64,000 bases of DNA from Prostheceraeus crozeri (Eukaryota; Platyhelminthes; Polycladida; Euryleptidae): NCBI GenBank assembly GCA_907163375.1, contig CAJQUW010000881.1:1-64000 (forward strand). The letters run 5' to 3'. Shown one piece after another: positions 63,114-64,000 of this stretch. The notes beneath the pieces were generated by a model, which did not search any database, was not told where the DNA came from, and saw only the letters and a list, made by a program, of their open reading frames with translations. The number at the start of each line of letters is the position of its first letter. Positions within the stretch are counted from its first letter, which is position 1. The position numbers and the translations under genes were made by a program.

Positions 63114-63883
63114 CTCATCAGCTCATTTGCATACGGTCATGCCTGAACTTTTAGAACAATGTCGAATCTGAAACCTCTTTCTTGCTACATACATTCCGTT
63201 GTTTGCTACAATAAAATGTAACTATTTTGTTCGCATTTTGATCAACATTTTTCAATGAAGCCACAAAACCTCAAATTTCTTGATTTTAATTCATTCTTCA
63301 ATCAGGTAATGATGTCTGGACCGCAAATTTATTGTAATGGGTCCATTGTCTAAATTTTCCCTTGATTTATCTATAGACTAATTAGTAAAATCTAGTCTGA
63401 ATAACTATATTATGATTGATAATCCGACATCAACGGGAACCGTCCTCCGATATTGATAGAAAAGTCAAAGTCACAAATAAGTTACAATCACAGAATTAAA
63501 TATTTTGTTTATCTGCTTCGAAGCGCGCGCAGATGAATCTAATTCTGTGGTTACAATTATGGCTTTGACTTTATCATATGATTGATGTACTTTTATGGTC
63601 AATATATTTTTATTGAAGAGTACATATGACGTACATAGGAATTTATGCGTCTGTAATGCATTGAGTCTTGCTATTTAATGAGTAGGTGCAGGAAATTTAC
63701 ATGGCATCAAAAATTGCGTCATTAAGAAGCTTGGATTTCCCTGTTGAAGTTACTACTGCTGCACTGGCTTCTCATTGGTCTTTGTCATATGCTGACGATC
63801 TCGTGAGGATTAAATGGGTCATATATAGCGCAGATGATCTCATACATCTTCATACATTGATGATTGTGACGCTACAATAGATT
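63114..63883. other. Non-coding interior of the Harbinger element
   Basis: AT-rich, without recognisable coding. A short inverted pair flanks 63466-63570 (AAAGTCAAAGTCACAAAT / ATTATGGCTTTGACTTT), with CACAGAATTAA / TTAATTCTGTG-like words inside, suggesting a smaller fold-back nested here. Confidence 0.4.
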
Positions 63884-63980
63884 TACCAGTTTACCAGTGA
63901 CCCTAGGACAATTACCAGTTGTTCGTGAAATGGAAAATATCCGAACTGGTGATTGTCCTCGGGTCACTGGTAAACTGGTA
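63884..63980. repeat. Inverted repeat in the Harbinger right subterminal region
   Basis: Bases 63884-63925 and 63942-63980 are near-perfect reverse complements (two substitutions and a 3-nt indel) built from ACCAGT words. Confidence 0.85.
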
Positions 63981-64000
63981 ACTGGTAACTGATGAAGTTT

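Larger units (their letters stand above)
62307..64000 (+). mobile_element. PIF/Harbinger-type DNA transposon, internally deleted; right end outside window
   Basis: The left terminus GGGGCCTATTTCACGAAACA matches the GGG(G)CC-type TIR with TTTCACGAAA common in animal Harbinger elements. The word ATTTCACGAAACACTGG (then TAACTGGTAA) recurs at 62314 and 62375, and a variant at 62455. At the right, 63884-63980 forms an inverted repeat made of the same ACCAGTTTACCAGTGACC words, and the true right terminus should lie a little beyond 64000. A transposase C-terminal fragment is inside (62838-63113). At about 1.7 kb it is too short for an intact copy. Confidence 0.7.

Overview
This is AT-rich (about one third G+C by eye) animal nuclear DNA with long introns, short exons and many old transposable elements. 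The only protein-coding gene I can support is an Iroquois-class TALE homeobox gene (irx) on the + strand. An Iroquois gene, Penelope-like retroelements, hAT/Harbinger/mariner relics and repeated use of the octamer TAGGCCTA suggest a marine invertebrate. An echinoderm or another ambulacrarian is my best guess, at low confidence.

Layout. 1-3300: a C-run and about 3 kb of strongly biased pyrimidine-rich low-complexity sequence. 3300-27100: no host gene, but a decayed Penelope-like element (4970-6440), a probable solo LTR (8857-9330), a TIR DNA transposon (11945-13265), a second Penelope-like fragment with tRNA-type SINE pieces and a 53-bp fold-back (13669-14673), a LINE 3' end (20526-20926) and a fold-back repeat (26049-26216). 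27131-42514: the irx gene. Its coding exons are 27322-27660, 35912-36000, 37141-38114 and 41568-41599; all splice phases agree and the predicted product is 477 residues. 42515-64000: no host gene. It holds a mariner transposase relic (about 45.1-45.3 kb), a 2.7-kb hAT-type element with an 8-bp target duplication inserted into a pre-existing palindrome (48889-51611), arrays of an AATTAC-type motif, a perfect 118-bp palindrome (53104-53221), a pair of 134-bp direct repeats (54165-55018), a Penelope-like relic with inverted tail motifs (57595-58150), and a LINE 3' fragment cut by a PIF/Harbinger element that runs off the window end (62118-64000).

A single Iroquois gene in a wide gene-poor region fits the known habit of these developmental regulators to sit in large cis-regulatory landscapes. 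The most unusual structures are the perfect palindrome, the 134-bp repeat pair with its GC-rich stem-loop core, and a short hammerhead-like tail motif that occurs three times between 54.5 and 58.2 kb. No CRISPR array, bacterial operon or canonical tRNA/rRNA gene is present. All calls come from reading the sequence; no database search was run.
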